Origin: Triops longicaudatus | Taxonomy: Eukaryota; Arthropoda; Branchiopoda; Notostraca; Triopsidae | NCBI GenBank assembly: GCA_022885665.1 | Contig: JAGQDJ010000202.1 | Coordinates: 1,302,001 to 1,366,000, forward strand | DNA length: 64,000 nt | Direction: 5' to 3' | Part shown: piece after piece, positions 11,329-22,069 of the stretch | Layout of the letters: every line of letters begins with the position of its first letter | How positions within the stretch are numbered: position 1 is the stretch's first letter | The notes under the pieces: model-generated | What the model saw: only the letters and a program-made list of their open reading frames with translations | Databases searched by the model: none | What the model was told of the DNA's origin: nothing | Program-made: the position numbers and the translations under genes

Positions 11329-14300
11329 GCAATGGTATCCGGACTTGTCTTGGTGATAATAAAATAATTGCTTTTTTTTCCACAGGCGTTTGGGTACCTA
11401 GAAGAGCTCGAGATGGTTCAGCGTTACCTTCACCGCGTTTGGTTTCAATCTCGGTCGTCCCTGACATTGACAATCCTAGTGCAACGGAAACGTTATGGAC
11501 AATGCAATGGGGCCAATTCATTGACCATGATATTACCTCTACTCCCATCTTCCGTAACGGTAAATATGTTTTTTATGACTAACAAGCAACAGATGGATGA
11601 TTTGCTTATAATGAGAATCGGTTGTTATACAACCTGCACTTTGGTGAATTATTACTTTGCATTTTTAAGCTTCATTTTTCCGATGAGTTGCGTCGTCCTT
11701 CATGACGAGATGTATATAAGTGGTTTTATTTTCTAATTTCTTTTGTAACGATTTTATTTTTGTTGATTTCTTTGCATTATTTCATTTTTTCATTATATAG
11801 CGGCCAATGGAAGTTCGGGTATCGAATGTTGTACTCCCCAAGGGCAGCATTTGGGCAACGATATGTTACATCCAGCTTGTTTGGCTATCCAAATTCCTAA
11901 CGACGATCCGTTCTTCGCCCAGCATAGGCAATCGTGCATGAATTTCGTGCGATCCATGCCAGCACCACGTCTGGATTGTAGTTTCGGCCATGGCGAACAA
12001 GTAACCCAACTTTCTTCGAATAATTACCTACTCCAATTTTATCCCGCAAAGCTTTCCACTTTTCAGCGTACAAGTTTTCCTTATTTCCTCAAAAAAACTC
12101 GACAAAGTTTTACTTTCATCTTAACTTTCCAGTAACATTTCCCATCTTCAAGAGAAAAATTCTTTTCTAATTTACTGATTATTTCCGTTTGGTTCCACTT
12201 GACTCTGCTTTGGACTCGCTTGATACTACTGTATCCACAGTGCCTACTACGTTATCCTAGAAACCTACTATTATTTGTAAGGGTTGAAGCTTTTCCTCCT
12301 AAGCATGTTTGAAGAAGTTTCCTCTATCGCTATTCGAAATTCTAAAAATGACTACACTAGTTAATAAAATATTTTTTTCTAAAAATTAAATTCTGAATTT
12401 TCTTTGTGTCGTACTCTTCAAATGTTGCTTTGACGCTTGGACAAAAATCCTTCTTATTTCGAGACGTTTCTGGGACGTCACTAGGACGCAGATTGCATAA
12501 CTGTCCAACTAAACGTATATCTTTCACTATAGATGAATCAAGTAACTCACCTTTTGGACGCTTCCAACATCTACGGATCCAGTGCTGACGACCAGCGTAT
12601 GTTGAGAAGTTTTCGCGACGGGCGTTTGAACGTTACCCTGCGTAACGGTCATACAATTTTCCGCGATTTGTTACCAGCCGATCCGAATCCTGAGCAAGAA
12701 TGCCGTAACAATGGCTCTCATGATCCATTCCGCCGTGAAGAGATCCATTGTTTCAAAGCAGGTGCGTTAAATCGATTTTTTCGTATTCACAAGCAAAGAG
12801 TCATTTGTAACCAGAACTGAAAGGTTCTTATTTAACAAACGCAGTGCACTAAAACGACGGTGTTGTATTGAGATTCGAACCCCTTTTTTAAAAAATTAAT
12901 CCTTTTCTTTCTGGCCCACTGTTACGCGGATTAGGAGACAGCCGTGTCAACCAGCATCCAACTTTGGCAGTGACGCATACAGTTTTCTTGCGGGAGCACA
13001 ACCGCGTAGCAGCTGCGTTCCAGAAATTGAACCCCCACTGGAATGACGAGCGAATTTACCAAGAAGCTCGGCGCTTTGTTACTGCCGAAATGCAACACAT
13101 TACTTATAATGAATGGTTGCCGGTCATTTTAGGTAGCGTAAAATTTAGCTTCTTTGCTGGAAGCACAATCACTAATCCGTTCTTCCCTGTTTGAGCACTG
13201 ACCTGATTTTTTTATAGCCAAATAATAAATGTGTACCCGTGTTGGTTCTAGGAAGGGAAACGATGCAGAAAATGGGCATGCTTCCATTACAGTACGGATT
13301 TAGCAATGACTACGATGAAAATATTAACCCCACTCTTTACAACGAGTTTTCTACTGCTGCGTTCCGTTTTGGACACTCTTTACCACAGGGACGAATTCAG
13401 TAAGTGTGTCCTCTATAATATTACATTCTACTTACATGAAGTCGTACCAGTAAGCTAGTTACGCAATTGCCAGATGGCTTCTACGGTCTTCTTTTTGCGC
13501 TTGTTAGTATAATTCGTTTAATTTTACTCGTTACAGTCTGATGAACAAGAAACGCCAAGTGGAATCGTCCATTCAACTCCGAAGACATTTTTTCAAGACT
13601 TTGGTAGTGTACACACCAGGCAACTTGGACCGGTTCTTAATTGGCTTGGCTACTCAACCTGTTCAAAACTTCGACAATTACGTCTCAGAGGATGTGAGAA
13701 AATCTGAATAATTAGGAGAAAAGGAGTCAACTTTAGCATTCTTTTCATACGTTTCAGTTGACCAACCATCTGTTTGAAGAACCTGGCAGGCCTTTCGGTC
13801 TGGATTTGGTATCGCTAAATATCCAACGCGGAAGAGATCACGGTATACCCGGTTACAACTTTTACCGGGAAATTTGTGGATTACCCCGTGCCCGCAGATT
13901 CGAAGATTTTGCTGATGTCATCGCGGAACCGGTAAGGCTGAAAACACCTGATGCGGACAAAAAATGAATAATGAGTTCTAACGCTTGTGTTTCCTTGCAG
14001 ATCATCGAACGATTCCGATTGCTGTATCGTCATGTTGATGATGTGGATTTGTTTATCGGGGGACTTTCTGAAAGACGAGTTCAAGGGGCAATGATGGGTC
14101 CGACGTTCTTGTGCATCAATGCCGAACAGTTCGCGAGAACCAAGCGAGGAGATCGATTCTTCTACGATCTGGGTGGCCAACCCCATTCATTTACGGAAGG
14201 TATGGGTTTTTTAAAATCTTGGTGTACCATTTTGTTCAGGATTTAACGTAAATTTGTTTCTTTAGCTCAATTGCGCGAAATCCGAAAAACAAGCTTATCG

Positions 14301-14559
14301 AGAATCGTCTGTGATAACAGTGACGTCCACAAAATGCAGCCATTGGCTTTCCGTAGTCCATCTGACAAGTAAGGAATAATGTTCGTCTTGATTGTTGTTG
14401 TTCAAGGTTTGATGGAACAAACTTCCCGTTCCAAACAGGAATCCCTTGGTTGAGTGTGACGATTTGGCAATTCCTCGGCCGAATCTTGCCGCGTGGCAAG
14501 AGCGTCAACCAGGAAATGGTGGGCACGGGGGCGGAGGCTACGGTAACGGTGGTTATTAG
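9535..14559 (+). CDS. Secreted animal haem peroxidase (chorion peroxidase/Pxt type) with clip-like N-terminal domain
   Basis: Thirteen exons: 9535-10120, 10587-10860, 11049-11263, 11386-11559, 11801-12000, 12533-12761, 12935-13132, 13252-13399, 13537-13693, 13758-13931, 14001-14199, 14266-14368, 14439-14559. All introns are GT-AG and phases close to 925 aa. Signal peptide at residues 1-18; a Pro/Gln/His-rich linker; a six-cysteine clip-like module at about 148-192 ending GVCC; then the peroxidase domain. Landmarks: distal His in WGQFIDHD (about residue 406), REHNRVA with the catalytic Arg, EMQHITYNEWLPVILG, proximal His in FRFGHS (about 667) and LNIQRGRDHGIPGYN. The protein ends in a Gly-rich tail. 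It should use H2O2 to oxidise or cross-link tyrosines in extracellular matrix, eggshell or cuticle (family knowledge). All key haem-pocket residues are present, so it looks active. A peroxinectin-like role is the alternative. Confidence 0.93.
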
Positions 14560-15077
14560 GAGCTCCTTAAGCATCTTTCCAAGGACAGAACGGATTTGTG
14601 TAGCGATATGCCAAAGCGGCGAAGGTTTTGTACATGCCTATCCAAAGATATGGGCGAGATGTATCCTGTGTAACTCTCATCAATTCTCCATGGGTTCCTA
14701 TCTTCCAGATTCAGTATATATACAAAAATATGTTGTTGGTCTTTGCAAGGCCTGGGTTACTTTTTCAAAAAGTTATTGTGCAAAAGGTATATATGAAAAA
14801 TTTCTTGAATTGTCACCAAAAATATTAGTGGTGCCTAAATATTGTAAAAAGCTGCACAGCCAGCCAAATACAACCGTGACATATCTTAAAATGAACAAAA
14901 GCCGATAAGTTAAAAATTCGTAATTTTCTATATATGAGGTTCATCCGTTTGCCCTTTTTGTAGAATTTCTACGGAATAGTACCATGGAGTGGATCTTACG
15001 CGGATAGGTGGTGGGAAGCAGCGGCGTCGGAAGCACTTCAGGATTGGTAGGGCAAAGGCTGAAGGTGTAGGGGAGAG

Positions 15078-15440
15078 TCGGGTGCTTTGACACACTTTTT
15101 ACTCAAACTGTTTTCCTTACAAAAGTTATAAACAAATGTCAATTGCCAACGTTATTCTGTACCGAGCTCTTTCCGGTACTTGTGCTAATTTTTCCCCACT
15201 CCTCGAGATAACCGTTTAATTGTAAAAAAAAAAGTTTTCCCAGAAGTCGTCTGTGTGTCATAATACCCGAACTTGGAGGGTACTGTGACACACCTCGGGT
15301 GAGCTATGACACAGAAATAAACCTTGTTATTTTCAGACGTTTATTGATGTATTATAACACAGAACAATATAATTATGTGAAGATAAAAAACTGGCTGCTA
15401 AATGGGGGACACTGGGTTATATTTTGACACTGGATTATGT
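15078..15440. repeat. TGTGACAC-rich stretch, possible degenerate transposon end
   Basis: The motif ga/tgacac recurs here (ctttgacacac, gtgtgtcataat, actgtgacacac, ctatgacacag, ttttgacactgg), often next to ccCGA or tcGGGT. Such spaced motif variants resemble degraded subterminal repeats of a DNA transposon. No clean ends or target duplication were found. Confidence 0.25.
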
Positions 15441-15978
15441 TTTTAAAGTTAAAGCTCCGAATTTTTATGCGTCACTCGAAGAAGATGCGCCGTTGAACAA
15501 GGTTTTCTTTGCACGAGAAGACATTTCCTTTCAGCCGAGGAGCTGCAGCCATTTTCTTACCACTTTTCTGTTCTAATTCAGCTAGCAGTTGTTTTCTTTC
15601 TGGAGTTTCCGTTATAACTCTGCTCTTGGCTCGCTCCCTATTCTACTATATGCATTCTTTGAACTAGTAAGCTTCTTGACGCATGCCAAGAAATCTACGT
15701 ATCCTACGCTGAGAACATGTGTTTGTTGCTAACCGATTTAAATTTGTACTTATTTATGCGAACCTTTTTTCGGAATGAACAAAGCCGAAACAGAGGAGTA
15801 TATTCAGGAATTAAACTGGAGCAAACGCGTTTCGACGCTTGCTATCTCCACTGATGATGAACTCATTAACAGTTTCATTTAATTTAATGTGATCCAATAA
15901 ATCGCCATACATGGCGAGAATAAGAAGATTGTTCATCCGCTCCTGGGACATTGTGCTTCTAAGATAATTCTTGAGACG

Positions 15979-16010
15979 TGTGTGTGTGTGTGTCTGAGAC
16001 ACACACACGC
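15979..16010. repeat. GT microsatellite folding back on an AC run
   Basis: A run of GT repeats ends in GTCTGAGAC and continues as an AC run, so the two halves are reverse complements around a single G. It is flanked by GAGACG on the left and CGTCTC on the right at a little distance. Confidence 0.6.
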
Positions 16011-16225
16011 TCTCCAACGTCTCCACCAGTGAATTTCACCCTTGCTGGCTGCGATGCTGGCCTGCATCCACTGCTAGCCGTATTATTTGTGTGAAAGCGT
16101 GAAAATTATGAATCCACGGACTAAAAATGAAACCACTGTAACCTTATTAAGTGTCAGAGTCTGGGTCTGTGCTCAACTCATAAAAGACACGAAACCAACA
16201 AAGAATGCTTATTTTAGCGGGTGTG

Positions 16226-16317
16226 CACGAAAGGTAAGGTTAATATGAGCAGCAAATGTCTCTACCCTATTGCTCACACACTGACTACATATGTTCACGA
16301 AAAGGTAAGGTTAATTT
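16226..16317 (+). repeat. Short direct repeat pair (CACGAAAGGTAAGGTTAAT type)
   Basis: CACGAAAGGTAAGGTTAAT near 16226 recurs as CACGAAAAGGTAAGGTTAAT near 16297, differing by one inserted A. Both copies are followed a little later by AAATGTCTCTA, so the repeated unit may be about 70-90 nt and diverged. Confidence 0.5.
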
Positions 16318-16350
16318 TTAAATTAACATTGGTAGTGCAAAATGTCTCTA

Positions 16351-16414
16351 TTGGTAGGGCAAAACCATATGTTTGCCCTACCAAAGTTTTCTTTGGTATG
16401 GCATTTGCCATACC
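16351..16414. repeat. Two adjacent perfect hairpins with related arms
   Basis: Hairpin A has 13-bp arms: TTGGTAGGGCAAA at 16351-16363 and its complement at 16372-16384. Hairpin B has 9-bp arms: GGTATGGCA at 16395-16403 and its complement at 16406-16414, with a 2-nt loop. The arm GGTAGGGCAAA of hairpin A occurs again near 15048. Confidence 0.7.
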
Positions 16415-16447
16415 TGCCACCCCACTTCCGACGCCTATGGTTGGAAG

Positions 16448-16521
16448 CAGGGGCGCAGCCAGAAATTTTTTTCGGGGGTGGGGGTGTGGGGGGGGGGGGG
16501 GCGGTCTTCGCTGCGCCCCTG
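16448..16521. mobile_element. 74-bp miniature hAT-like element (MITE)
   Basis: Perfect 12-bp terminal inverted repeats (CAGGGGCGCAGC and GCTGCGCCCCTG) enclose a G-run-rich core. An 8-bp target-site duplication with one mismatch flanks it: gttggaag at 16440-16447 and gctggaag at 16522-16529. It has the same design as the element at 7356-7440 (CAGG ends, about 40 nt of G-rich core), so the two belong to one or two related non-autonomous hAT families. Confidence 0.85.
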
Positions 16522-17234
16522 GCTGGAAGTTTCAAAGCTTTACTTACATACAGGGTGCGGCAGAAATACCTCCCCATTTAAAACTTCGAATAAAAAGATA
16601 CAATAAACGATAAAGTTTTTCTCTTAAGAGTTTGGAAGCGTATAAGATGCCATATTTTTAGTAGACTAAAGCTATAAGAAATTATCGCCCTTAGATTTTG
16701 CTAGCTGTCAGAAAAGAACTTCGAGGTTACAAGAGTTTTCACGCGTTTTCGAAACGGATTATTTTTTTACTGGGCCTGTCTTTTAGCATAAATCTGAAAA
16801 CATGAAATGTTCACGGTTATTAACTGTAGTCGTCTTCGAAAAAAAAAATGGATGCAAATAACTCCCTGGTAGCATAAAAATGACTAGAAGCAGTGTCCCG
16901 CGTAAAATCATGATTCTCAAAATTTGGGTAACATGATTTGTAAAACTACACAAAACCGAATTTCATTTTATGTACTATAATAATATGAAATATAATTTCA
17001 AGTAGCGTTTATCATACTTTTCTAAGTTGAAAGAGAGCGTTGAAATTCGGGAAGCCCGGCAAGCGTTTGCGAACGCGGCTTGGAGTTGAAAAAAGAGGCG
17101 CGAAACGACTATACACCAACTGGTGAGTTAACGTGTAATTAATGTGATTTTGATTCTAAACAACTTACTTTGTGCACTGAATTCCGTGATGGAAAGAAAG
17201 AAGTGACGCAAATAAATACATTTTAAAAATTCAG

Positions 17235-17253
17235 GACAGTTCCATTATCACCT
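17235..17253 (+). repeat. 19-bp sequence shared with 49226-49244
   Basis: GACAGTTCCATTATCACCT lies 14 nt upstream of the TRAIP ATG, directly after an attcag that could be a splice acceptor. The same 19 bases recur exactly at 49226-49244 in the long MBD gene intron. Confidence 0.6.
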
Positions 17254-17266
17254 TAATTTAAGAAAA

Positions 17267-19222
17267 ATGAGACCATTGTGTTCGATTTGTCAGGAACTTT
17301 TCATAGAAATAGACAGTCTGGTTTCTACCAAATGTGGCCACATTTTTCATAATCATTGTCTTCACCAATGGCTTGAAGGGTATTCATTACTTACTTATCA
17401 TAGTATTTCATTAGCATTAATAAGACGTTGATTATTTTTAGGTCCAAAACCTGTCCTCACTGCAGGAATAAGACACAAGCTAAAGATATAGTACGTTTAT
17501 ACGTTGATACCGCTACAACTGGGAATACTCAGCAAGACCCAACGAGTTTAATTCAAAAAGTAGATAGTTTAGCGTTGCAAGTGAACCTAAAAGATCAAGA
17601 AAATGCGAGTTTACGGGAGCAAACTTCAAAACTGGAAAAACAGACCGAAGCATTAAGGTTTGTTGATTTAATATTTCGTGATTGTTCATTGGACGTTAAT
17701 TAAATTAATAAACTTATTTAGAAAAGAGTACAAAAAGGTAGAAGCTAAGCTGAAAGACAAAGAAATGGGAATTGCGGCCTATAAAGCTCAAATCGACATG
17801 TTCAAGTGTCAAGTAATAGAATACCAACAATCCAAAAAGGAAATTCAAGAAATGCGCAACAAGTTAGCGTTGCTCAAAGGGTAAATAATACTTAGCAAAA
17901 TTATTTTCGATATATCTTAACATACTACTCGAAATCTGTAGTCACACTGTTTTGCAGTTTTTTCTAAATATACTTTTTTATGTATTTTTGCTTGGTTATT
18001 GGGATCAGGCTTGAGCTAATCTCATCCCCCACTGGTATTACATAACTGTAATTTCGTTATTTTTTGCTTTACACTTATATTTTTTTTAAAGTACCAGTTA
18101 GAATGAACTCTTTGTTATCCTTTTTTCGGGATTCAAGGGTAGAAAAAATTATCTGCGAAGAAGACGACGAGATTAACAGTATTTTAGCTGCACATAGCTT
18201 TTCTGATCTCCCTGAAGTTCGTCAGCTCGCTACGTATTGCGCAGCCTTGAAAAGGTAAATCTTCTTAACCAACATTTTTCCTTTAGTATCTTATTGATGT
18301 TCGTTTCAACGGTTATAGAGAAATGACAGCTGCTTCAGAAGCGAAAAAGAAGCTTCGGGATGAACTGAAAACCAGTCGTCAAAAAATCTCGTCGCTACAG
18401 CAGCAATTAGATCTCATGAAGTTACAAGTGAACGACTGGAAATGCAAAGAAGATGGATGGAACGCAGATTTAAAACGTTTAGAAGAACAAAATAGTAGTT
18501 TGTTTCGTAAAGTCGCGAAACTGCAAGCAGCTTTAACCTCACCTTCCGGAGACCCACGTTCAAGTGCCCTTAACAGATTCATACACGAAAGTCCAGCTCC
18601 TCTCGATGGTGGAACGCCAGCAAGTTCTTCAGGCTTCGTTAGTATGCCGGGGATCCTTCCAGAAGTAAATTTCTTACCTTTTTAAACTCGTTTGGAACAC
18701 TTCACATCTAGATGCATGTAATTAAATAGTATTCCAAATGAGGTCATAAGGCCTCATGCCCATGATCATCCTGTGACCCCGTAGCGTGAAATTTATGTGT
18801 TCATTTAAAACTGTAATTTTTATTTTCAGACTCCTAAACCCAAAATGTTGAAACTCCAATCTCGTATGCCTCTGTCGGACTGTGATGCTAATTCTGATGT
18901 AGATTCAACAAAACATAATAGCCAATCATACCATAGTGCCGAAGAAATCATGGACTTGGACGTGGAACCTGTAATGTTGAGAAGGTTTACCGCAAGCCGT
19001 TTAAACCCGAATCCCAGTTATCAACCATCTCCTGACGTAAATTACGATGGTTTTGGCGGGAGAGGAAAGGCCGACATTTTTCCTAAGCCCCGTTTGGGTC
19101 AGGCGTTCAAATTACGACGAACTGGCAAATCCTCGAATAGCAGTAGTTCCATTCCAAAAAAGATAACTTACAAAATTGCAGGGAAAAATGTGCAAAGTAC
19201 AACCTTGGACAAATTTTTTTGA
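17267..19222 (+). CDS. TRAIP: E3 ubiquitin ligase TRAIP (RING finger, coiled coil, C-terminal PIP-like box)
   Basis: Six exons: 17267-17379, 17442-17657, 17722-17880, 18138-18254, 18319-18664, 18830-19222; phases close to 447 aa (human TRAIP is 469). The RING finger lies at residues 5-50 (CSICQELF, CGHIFH, HCLHQWL, CPHCR), followed by a long heptad-rich coiled coil to about residue 290. The stretch PEVRQLATYCAALKRE matches human EQLAVYCVSLKKE, and SPAPLDG matches ESPAPVE. Near the end, YDGFGGRGK matches human FDGLGGRTK, and the last residues STTLDKFF form a PIP-box-like PCNA-binding end. TRAIP marks replisomes stalled at inter-strand crosslinks or in mitosis for unloading (known). The exon 4 acceptor (18137, caag) is the least certain boundary. 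A poly(A) signal AATAAA is at 19278-19283. Confidence 0.92.
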
Positions 19223-19346
19223 AGGAATTTTCAATTTATGCTTTGTAATACCCTGAAACGTGTCATTAGTTTTCAAAAATAAAATGAACTTTGCCAAACA
19301 ACGGAGATCTCGGGAGAAAAAGGCTGTATTTTCTGGTAGAAACAGT

Positions 19347-19605
19347 TTACGCAGAAGCGGCCTTGTTCTTGGCGGCTTGCTTGAGTTGTTTAGCGGTGCT
19401 CAAGTTGTGTTTCCTGGAAAACTTCATATTCCTCAAGAATTTGCGGTCCATGCCTTTGGTAGATTCGTGCTTCACGCGCTTGGGCCGCTTAATACCATTA
19501 CGGTGGGCTTTGCGGTCTGTAATACAAAACATCAGTAGAGAAAAGACACACATTATTTGAGGTATTACTTTGGTTGTGATTGGTATGATTCTTGGACTTC
19601 GCCAT
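19347..19605 (-). CDS. RpL29: Large-subunit ribosomal protein eL29
   Basis: Two coding exons on the minus strand: 19605-19569 (MAKSKNHTNHNQ) and 19516-19347, joined by a 52-nt GT-AG intron. The product is 68 aa and very basic; invertebrate eL29 is about 75 aa. Signature blocks: KNHTNHNQ, AHRNGIKRPK, ESTKGMDRKFLRNMKFSRKHN. It is a component of the cytosolic 60S subunit. An attttag acceptor at 19633 sits 27 nt upstream of the ATG, so the leader exon is probably spliced on. It is tail to tail with TRAIP and head to head with TAF8. Confidence 0.95.
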
Positions 19606-20074
19606 TACAAATGTTTATCAGCCGCTGGGGACCTAAAATTCAGAATATCTTAGTACATAATCCACACACTTATATAAAGTTTCACGCAAAATAACTGGAA
19701 CGTCACTAAAACAAAAAACTTGCACTTCTTAGGGAAAGGATGACCTAGAATTTTGAAGATACACAAAATTTACAAACTCACCTTTTTCTCGTTCGACAGA
19801 AGCGACAGGAAAGAGATCTGGCGACCCTCTGGCAAAACGAAAGCAAAACACAACAATAGCGAACCGCGAACTACACGAAGTAGCGGGGTGGTTTCACTCA
19901 ATGGTACAAATAAACAAAGTCGTGAAAAAGCTTTGGGTTTTCACTAAAAACAGTAAGAATGTGTCATATGCAACCGCAAATTATTTGAAAGCACCCAAAA
20001 CATGAAAGTGTAAAATTATAAAATGTCTTTCAGGAGTGTCGGACCTGAACTTACAGCCGAGTTTTTGAAGGGAA
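19606..20074. promoter_or_regulatory. Shared upstream region of RpL29 (-) and TAF8 (+)
   Basis: A 469-nt divergent intergenic region. No TATA box is seen close to either gene. It probably also holds non-coding leader exons: acceptor-like sites lie just before both start codons (19633 on minus, 20056 on plus). Confidence 0.45.
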
Positions 20075-21185
20075 ATGGATTCCACATTACCAACGTCTAC
20101 TTCACGGCGGAAAATTCTCACTACTAGCATAGCTGCCCTATGCCAGGAAGCAGGTTTTGGATATGCTGATGAATTGGCGTTAGAAACGCTTGGAGAAATG
20201 GTTCAAAGCTGTAAAATTTCTCGTCAACTTTCATTGGATTTTATTGGATTAATCATTCTTTTTCTTTTTGCAGTTATCGTACAAGCAGGCATCAGTAGCC
20301 ATAATTACTGTGAACTCGCTGGTCGAGTAGAGCCAGTAATTGGAGACGTAATCTTAGGTTTAATTTCCATGGGTATGAGCGTTTATACCATAGAAAAACA
20401 CGCTCAGCGAACCAAGAAAACGGTCTTTTCTACGCCCATTCAAGCCACTGCCCCGAAACATACTGGAATCCTTCAAACTGGTCAGAAAAGACCGCACCCC
20501 AGCCACATCCCAGATCATTTACCTGCATTTCCAGACTCCCACGCCTATATTCAAACGCCTGTAAGGCCTCTCAGACCTACATTGATTATTGCGTATTCAT
20601 TGCAGTTATTATTTTCACTTTAGACTCACAAACAACCTGTGACAGAATATGAAGCTATTCGAGAAAAGGCAGCGTCTCAAAAACGTGATGTTGAACGAGC
20701 GCTAACTCGCTTTGTAGCCAAGACGGGCGACACTCAAAGCTTCTTTTTAACAGAAGACAATTCGATGTTCCCTCGTAAGTTCATTTATGTAGTAGCACCG
20801 CAATAACGAAAAGCTAATGTTACATTTTACGTTATTTTAAGATTTATTATGTACCACAACCAATAGTCCTTTCTTGTTTTGCGTAAACTGAGAATATTAT
20901 TGAAAGCCAAGGGCAACGGTAAGACTAATTAATCTGTTTTTAGTTATTGCTGTCAAACCATTGGATAAACCCTACATTCACGCCTTATATCCGAAGGACC
21001 AAATATTTGAAGAAGATGAATCTGTGACGAGAATGAAAAAGCAAGAGCTGGAGAATGAAGAAGAAGCCGCAAAAGCGAACAGAGAAAAGGGTAATGGAGA
21101 AACAAGTATGACTGAAACTACTGTACTCGACAACCCGTATTTACGACCGCCGAAAATGCCTTCCATAAGAAAGAAAAAGTTGTAA
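20075..21185 (+). CDS. TAF8: Transcription initiation factor TFIID subunit 8 (TAF8)
   Basis: Four exons: 20075-20210, 20274-20560, 20624-20774, 20944-21185, giving 271 aa (human about 310). Residues 10-85 form the bromodomain-associated histone fold (EAGFGYADELALETLGEMVQS, NYCELAGRVEP, GLISMGMSV). A proline-rich TAF8 block follows (GQKRPHPSHIPDHLPAFPD, HAYIQTP), then EAIREKAASQKRDVERALTRF and the basic C-terminus DNPYLRPPKMPSIRKKK, all close to human TAF8. TAF8 pairs with TAF10 and brings TAF2 into TFIID (known). The last intron is 169 nt. A poly(A) signal AATAAA overlaps the stop codon at 21185-21190, and only 73 nt separate it from the convergent mRpL55 stop, so the two 3' ends probably overlap. 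Confidence 0.95.
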
Positions 21186-21258
21186 ATAAACGGAGTTCTT
21201 TTTATAAATTTAAATTAAACGTGTATTTGTAAAAACTACTGAAGGGTTCCAGCGTGAT

Positions 21259-21749
21259 TCATTTTTTCCACAAATGAGCGTAGCGGTTCACGTCGAAGTT
21301 GTCATCGAAGTCGTCTTCAATCTTAATTTTCTTTTTCGGTCTTCTACGTTCCAACCGCTTTTGTCGCTCTTCTTCGCTTAATGTTGACAAATCCAACGGA
21401 AGCTACGGAAGATAGTCATGAAAATAGGAAGTCACATTTGAATAAACCAACGATTTTCATTGATTATGTTTTTAATCATGTACCTTGATAATTTTCCGCG
21501 GCTCCGAATAATTAACATTTACAGTTGACCCGTCATTGAAAACCAGAACTGTTGGATATTTTCTTAAATATGTGGACCTTCCGGTTCGGGTGACTACAGC
21601 GCGGTTGCAATTTAAACTACGTGACTGGAGATTCCAGGCATTAAAAGAATTTGGAACAAAAACGGTCAGCCTATAGAGAAATGACCGTACTTAAATTACC
21701 GAATTAAACACTTCAGATCTTACCGTTTAAATTCTTTCAGAAAACTCAT
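21259..21749 (-). CDS. mRpL55: Mitochondrial large-subunit ribosomal protein mL55
   Basis: Three exons on the minus strand: 21749-21724 (MSFLKEFK), 21670-21484, 21402-21259; phases close to 118 aa, near the 128 aa of human MRPL55. Diagnostic blocks: TRTGRSTYLRKYPTVLVFND, GSTVNVNYSEPRKIIK, LPLDLSTLSEEERQKRLERR and the C-terminal DNFDVNRYAHLWKK. All line up with the human order ([52 protein letters not shown]). It is a late-acquired metazoan protein of the mitoribosome. It is head to head with ferrochelatase, another mitochondrial protein gene. None of the exons was long enough to stand out as an ORF; the gene was found by joining them. Confidence 0.92.
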
Positions 21750-22069
21750 GATGGTCAAATTATTTTTATTTATGTTTGCGTTGAAAGCAATGCTTAGAAA
21801 TCGAAAAATCCGAATCGATACGGCATGGAAGAATCGATATCTGCTGCGTTCCTTACATAACAGTGATTGAGTCGAAAAATGCCATATGGAAAGTTACTCA
21901 CGTGTCGAACAACCTGATCGGAGGAACGTACTGAGTGGACCGTTACGGCTTTAGAGAGTCAAGATAATTTTTAGGTAATTAATTCGGCTCTTGTGTATTA
22001 TACACGCCTGAAGAAGCCAAAATTTTCTAAAGAAAATTTATTTATTTGCCCTTTTGCTGTAGCTGAACC
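21750..22069. promoter_or_regulatory. Divergent promoter region mRpL55/FECH with paired DRE-like boxes
   Basis: Two copies of AATCGATA, i.e. TATCGATT on the minus strand, at 21813-21820 and 21832-21839. Each differs by one base from the TATCGATA replication-related element (DRE) that drives many insect housekeeping genes. No TATA box is seen. A ttttgctgtag acceptor ends at 22062, 7 nt before the FECH ATG. Confidence 0.5.

Larger units (their letters stand above)
14560..17266. other. Intergenic region with repeats, no gene recognised
   Basis: Between the peroxidase stop and the TRAIP start. It holds a (GT)n hairpin near 15979-16010, a TGTGACAC-rich stretch at about 15078-15440, two adjacent hairpins at 16351-16414, a direct repeat at 16226-16317 and a miniature hAT-like element at 16448-16521. 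No protein-like frame stands out. Confidence 0.5.

Noticed and set aside
12840..12890. tRNA-like TTCGAATC motif on the minus strand inside peroxidase intron 6
   Set aside because: The T-loop-like GGTTCGAATC has no matching 5-bp stem and no anticodon or D arm around it.
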